Source: Diospyros lotus
Lineage: Eukaryota > Streptophyta > Magnoliopsida > Ericales > Ebenaceae
Reading direction: 5' to 3'
Assembly (NCBI RefSeq): GCF_014633365.1
Contig: NC_068349.1
Coordinates: forward strand, 32,440,753 to 32,504,752
Length of the DNA: 64,000 nucleotides
In this document: piece after piece, positions 60,715 through 64,000 of the stretch
Position numbering within the stretch: the first letter of the stretch is position 1
How the letters are laid out: every line of letters starts with the position of its first letter
Made by a program: the position numbers and the translations under genes
Notes under the pieces: model-generated
Told to the model about the DNA's origin: nothing
Database searches by the model: none
Seen by the model: only the letters and a program-made list of their open reading frames with translations

Positions 60715-62648
60715 TATGACGCCCTGGCCCCACTACCGGGTGCCACCATAACACATATTACAACCTAGGCCCGCTCCGAAGGACGACTATGCCCCTATCA
60801 ATATAAAGTATTAAAATAATATGGGTGCCCTGGGTGGGGTCCAGGCTTCGCCGCCTTCGACCGGTCGGGAACTCGGGAGTAAAATGCATAGGCAGCGAAA
60901 ACTCACCCGAGTCCTGTACCTGATTAGGCCCTTTGAGAATTAATTCAATTTCAAATAAGCAAATACCAATATGTACAATAAATTATCTCAACCACCAAAC
61001 ATATTTAAACATATCTCAGATTCCGGCCATAGCCGATCGGTACAAATACCCTACACCTACTGGGTTTACTCATAGTGGGAACCTTAATTTGATTCCAATT
61101 TACTTCTGGTTAAACCATAATCGTCACTCTTAATTAACACACAGTAGATATATTACATTATTAACATTTGGGGTTAACCCACACCCTCACGGTTAACGGT
61201 CACTGCCAACTGGCGGCTCATTTATCAGCACCGTGATTCCCTTCTCGGATCCTGAGCCACATGTTGGGTTAGTGGAAAAAATATAAGAGTGAGTCCAGGG
61301 ACTCAGTAAGGGCAATATGAGTTACAGTAAATTAAAATGCATGACAATTATAAATAATGTGAAGTGTATCATGCATGCAGGCTTGTCCACCTCACCCTAA
61401 TCTGGATTTTGGTGGCCCTACTGATTTCATTAAGGACCCCATCTCGAGACTCACACAGCCGAAATCTACAGCCCCATGCCTAGACACTTCTCCCATAGTC
61501 TAATACAAGCCATGCCAAAATAAATTTACTCACAAAGCATATTAAACCTTATTGCGCGCTAACCACTTGCTTTGCATCGGTTTCACGTCCCAATTTCCCA
61601 TACAATTATAAAATAATTTAATTTAATTAAATACATGACTAATTTTAATTACCATCGTTACATTGCTAATAATATAGTTAAACATGTCATTAATTTATAA
61701 TTACCACTATTAAATAAATTTAAAATATTTTTATACCTCACGTATATGTACGAGCAGAGTTTCGACTTGTTAAATTTTACAGCATCTAACAGTAGTGAAA
61801 ACATTGCTATTTATAGGCGCGAGAGGGAGGAAAAATCGGCATAAGGAGGTGAAGTGCCGAGGCCTAAGGGAGGCCCCAGATACTGCCACGTGGCAACAGT
61901 GGAGAGGGGAAGAATGGCGCATGGCTGGGCTGGAGAAGGCCACGGTTGCGCCACATGGCGCGGCCTGTGCGCACCTGGGGTACGCTTGGCCGTGCGCACC
62001 CGCATGCATAGGCACCACATAGTGCCTCTAAACAGCACCGTTTGGCGCCCCAGCTGGTTGGAAACAATTCCAACTAGCTCTCCCCTCCCGCGCACTCTCC
62101 CTCCCACTCGATCCCAGGCCACCCAGCTGGTCCTTCATGCGCGCAACCACGGTTGCGCCACGTGGCGCGGCCTGTGCGCACCTGGGGTATGCTTGGCCAA
62201 GTTACTGCGCGCAGCAAGGCCGCGCACACCCGCATGCATAGGCACCACATGCTGCCTCTAAACAGCACCGTTTGGGGCCCCAGCTGGTTGGAAAAAATTC
62301 CAACCAACTCTCCCCTCCCACGCACTCTCTCTCCCACTCGATCTCAAGCCACCCAACTGGTCCTTCATGCGCGCGACCAGCTGGGTTGGCTTCCCTCTTT
62401 GACATCTAACATGCCAAATTAATTTTAAGGTAACTCTTGTCTTCCTCTGCCAAAATCCATTAAATACAACATTCTCTATTATTTTTTCCCACTCCACAAC
62501 TATTCCATAATTCATGATTAAATTCTCATAATCACAATTCTTTAATAAATCACAAACAATTCATCCCAACCTCACAATTAACCAATAATCATACACAAAG
62601 CACCATAAACCCATTGATTAATTATTTTTCAAAGTCTGGGGTGTTACA
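60715..62648 (-). mobile_element. Nested solo LTR, 1.93 kb, with 5-bp TSD
   Basis: On the minus strand it starts TGTAACACCCCAGACTTTG at 62648 and ends GGGCGTCATA at 60715 (CA mutated to TA). CGCGC flanks both sides (60710-60714 and 62649-62653). A TATA-like CTATAAATAGCAATG lies about 830 bp in (near 61815), followed by a segment read as ACTGAGTCCCTGGACTCACT. Removing it rejoins the host LTR cleanly at AGTGGTCGCGC/GAGGCTGG. No internal region is present. Confidence 0.78.
61941..62390. repeat. About 207-bp tandem duplication inside the nested LTR
   Basis: CACGGTTGCGCCAC starts at 61941 and 62148. Both units contain GGCCTGTGCGCACCTGGGGT, CATAGGCACCACAT, AACAGCACCGTTTGG, CCCCAGCTGGTTGGAAA and TGGTCCTTCATGCGCGC. 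The second has an extra 23-bp GC-rich insert (about 62200). Confidence 0.9.
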
Positions 62649-62737
62649 CGCGCGAGGCTGGCCGGATGAGGGATGCGAGATCGAATCGCGGCGCAAAGCG
62701 TGCGTTGGAGAAGAAATTGCTAATTTTATCAGCAAAT

Positions 62738-62767
62738 CTAGCCCGAAACGACGTCGTTTCGGGCTAG
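62738..62767. repeat. Perfect 30-bp palindrome
   Basis: CTAGCCCGAAACGAC followed immediately by its exact reverse complement; the centre is AAACGACGTCGTTT. It lies in the GC-rich upstream part of the host LTR. Confidence 0.95.
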
Positions 62768-64000
62768 GGCAGTGGAAGTGTGCGCGGCTGCTGGCTGCGC
62801 CACGTGGCGCGCTCTCAACTGCCCATTTGAAGCCTCCGTTTTGCTTTAATTTAAAGGCCGATTTCGGTCATTTTCAAACCAGCAAACAAAAAACAATTTA
62901 GAGGAGAAGAAGCAGCGCACCAGGTGGAAAATTTGAGGAGAAATTTGGGATTAAATGCAGTTTAATCGCAGCTTAATTAGCCAGGTAAGTAGAGAAGCTA
63001 GTATTAATTATTCTGTACTATTGGAATTTAATTTTGGGTCATATTTTATTAATTTTGGGAGTTTATATTAATTTGTAGCGTGTATTATTTTGGTGGTGTT
63101 CGAGCGTGAAAACGATGTAATCAGCTTAAACGAGGCAAACTCTCTTCTATCTTCGCGATCTCTTTTCATTTTATGAACCCCACGCCTTCCCTTATCTCAT
63201 TTCGGTGTCACGTATTAATTATATAAATTGAGGATGTTATTGGCATGATTTAATTTAAATTAAATATGAGACTCATTGGGGTTTTAATTGTGGTGTGCCT
63301 ACGTAGGTAAAAAGTAGTATAAGCGTTATATGTATAAGTTATGAATTTTATGCGGCTAAATTATGAATTTTACGCGGTTAGATTTAATTAATTGAAGTCA
63401 CGATCTCATTAATTACTAGGAAACGCTTTACTTCGCAACAGGAGTACAAAAGAGAAAGGAATCAGTCGATTTCAGGCAAGTTCCTAACCATCTCCTCATG
63501 TTTTTTAATTCCTGTGAGAGGCTCCATGGTTTCTTGTATTTTATCCCCTCCCTTACTCTAATTCGGCGCCTAGCATTATTTATTGAGTTATTATTCATTT
63601 GTTTTAATTTAAATTAAATCCGGGACTTCTAGAATTTTAATTGTTGAAAGCCTACGGGGGTTTGTACCACCCCCAGTCCTTTCAGAATGATCCCGAACCT
63701 AACTTGGGGATTAGATTCCTAGATGTGCATGTTAATTTATGGATATCTCAAGTTTATTATTTATGGTTCAGCTAAGGCTATCGAGCAGTGGGCAATGGTC
63801 GGCTGTTTGGTAACATTGGAGTAGATTATCGTACGACCCTGATGTGGACCGTCGAGTGGATACTCGTAGTCACTGACCGTTGACCGGTGCCGAACACTGC
63901 TGGTTAGCTCTGCCAGTATGTGATTTATTGCAAGATTTGATATGTTGTATTACCGTTCATGGTTTGATATGCACATGGGTATGGATTGCATATGGGGATA

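Larger units (their letters stand above)
60246..64000 (+). mobile_element. Long gypsy-type LTR (Del/Tekay-like), interrupted and running off the window
   Basis: Starts TATAACATCCCGAAATTTG (TGTAACACCCCGA-type start with G-to-A) and includes, after the nested insert, GCCACGTGGCGCGC, the leader-like 62880-63000 and the long AT-rich tail with ACCGTTGACCGGTGCCGAAC. This layout resembles long LTRs of chromovirus-type gypsy elements. No gag or pol is reached before the window ends. A tRNA-like segment (60690-60714 joined to 62654-62700) lies inside it. Confidence 0.55.

Noticed and set aside
61811..62422. Several 80-135 residue frames on both strands
   Set aside because: They arise from the GC-rich 207-bp tandem repeat of an LTR; both strands are open in several frames, so no coding signal.

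Overview
The window is nuclear DNA of a flowering plant, most likely a eudicot. It is AT-rich, has GT-AG introns and plant-type genes (cytosolic GAPDH, deoxyhypusine synthase, a BCS1-like AAA-ATPase, a small EF-hand protein), and is dominated by plant transposable elements: Ty3/gypsy and copia LTRs, Mutator-like and hAT elements, a SINE, and a 5S-rRNA-related repeat. No bacterial, organellar or viral gene block is seen.

Layout. 1-6.8 kb: degenerate gypsy pol, then two solo LTRs of one family. 6.8-8.1 kb: a telo-box/TATA promoter-like stretch followed by a box C/D snoRNA whose guide matches the U35/snR73 target in 25S rRNA. 8.4-12.1 kb: transposon-protein remnant and a Mutator-like element (9-bp TSD) carrying a gene fragment. 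12.86-13.28 kb (-): intronless EF-hand gene. 14.6-15 kb: MITE and tandem repeat. 16.8-18.3 kb (-): intronless AAA-ATPase gene. 18.8-29.1 kb: SINE, solo LTR, hAT-type elements and simple repeats. 29.6-34.2 kb: two rearranged copies of the C-terminal region of a GT-1-type trihelix gene, one holding a solo LTR. 35.4-38.5 kb (+): an 11-exon cytosolic GAPDH gene, intact except for an in-frame TAA in exon 3. 39.4-41.0 kb: prohibitin pseudogene. 44.6-48 kb (+): complete 7-exon deoxyhypusine synthase gene. 41.3-43.2, 49.8-52.2 and 52.6-54.5 kb: three copies of a noncoding repeat dense in AATCGAGTAA/TTACTCGATT, each hit by other elements (MULE, hairpin MITE, solo LTR, 5S-like repeat). 54.5-64 kb: hAT transposase relic and long gypsy-type LTRs, one nested in another and flanked by a 5-bp TSD.

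The protein genes are unrelated housekeeping or signalling genes with their own promoters and show no shared pathway. The notable content is (i) the snoRNA, (ii) the broken GAPDH gene, (iii) the AATCGAGTAA repeat family, and (iv) several element insertions whose boundaries are fixed by target-site duplications. No computation or database search was run. Family names come from remembered motifs, and boundaries were read by eye.
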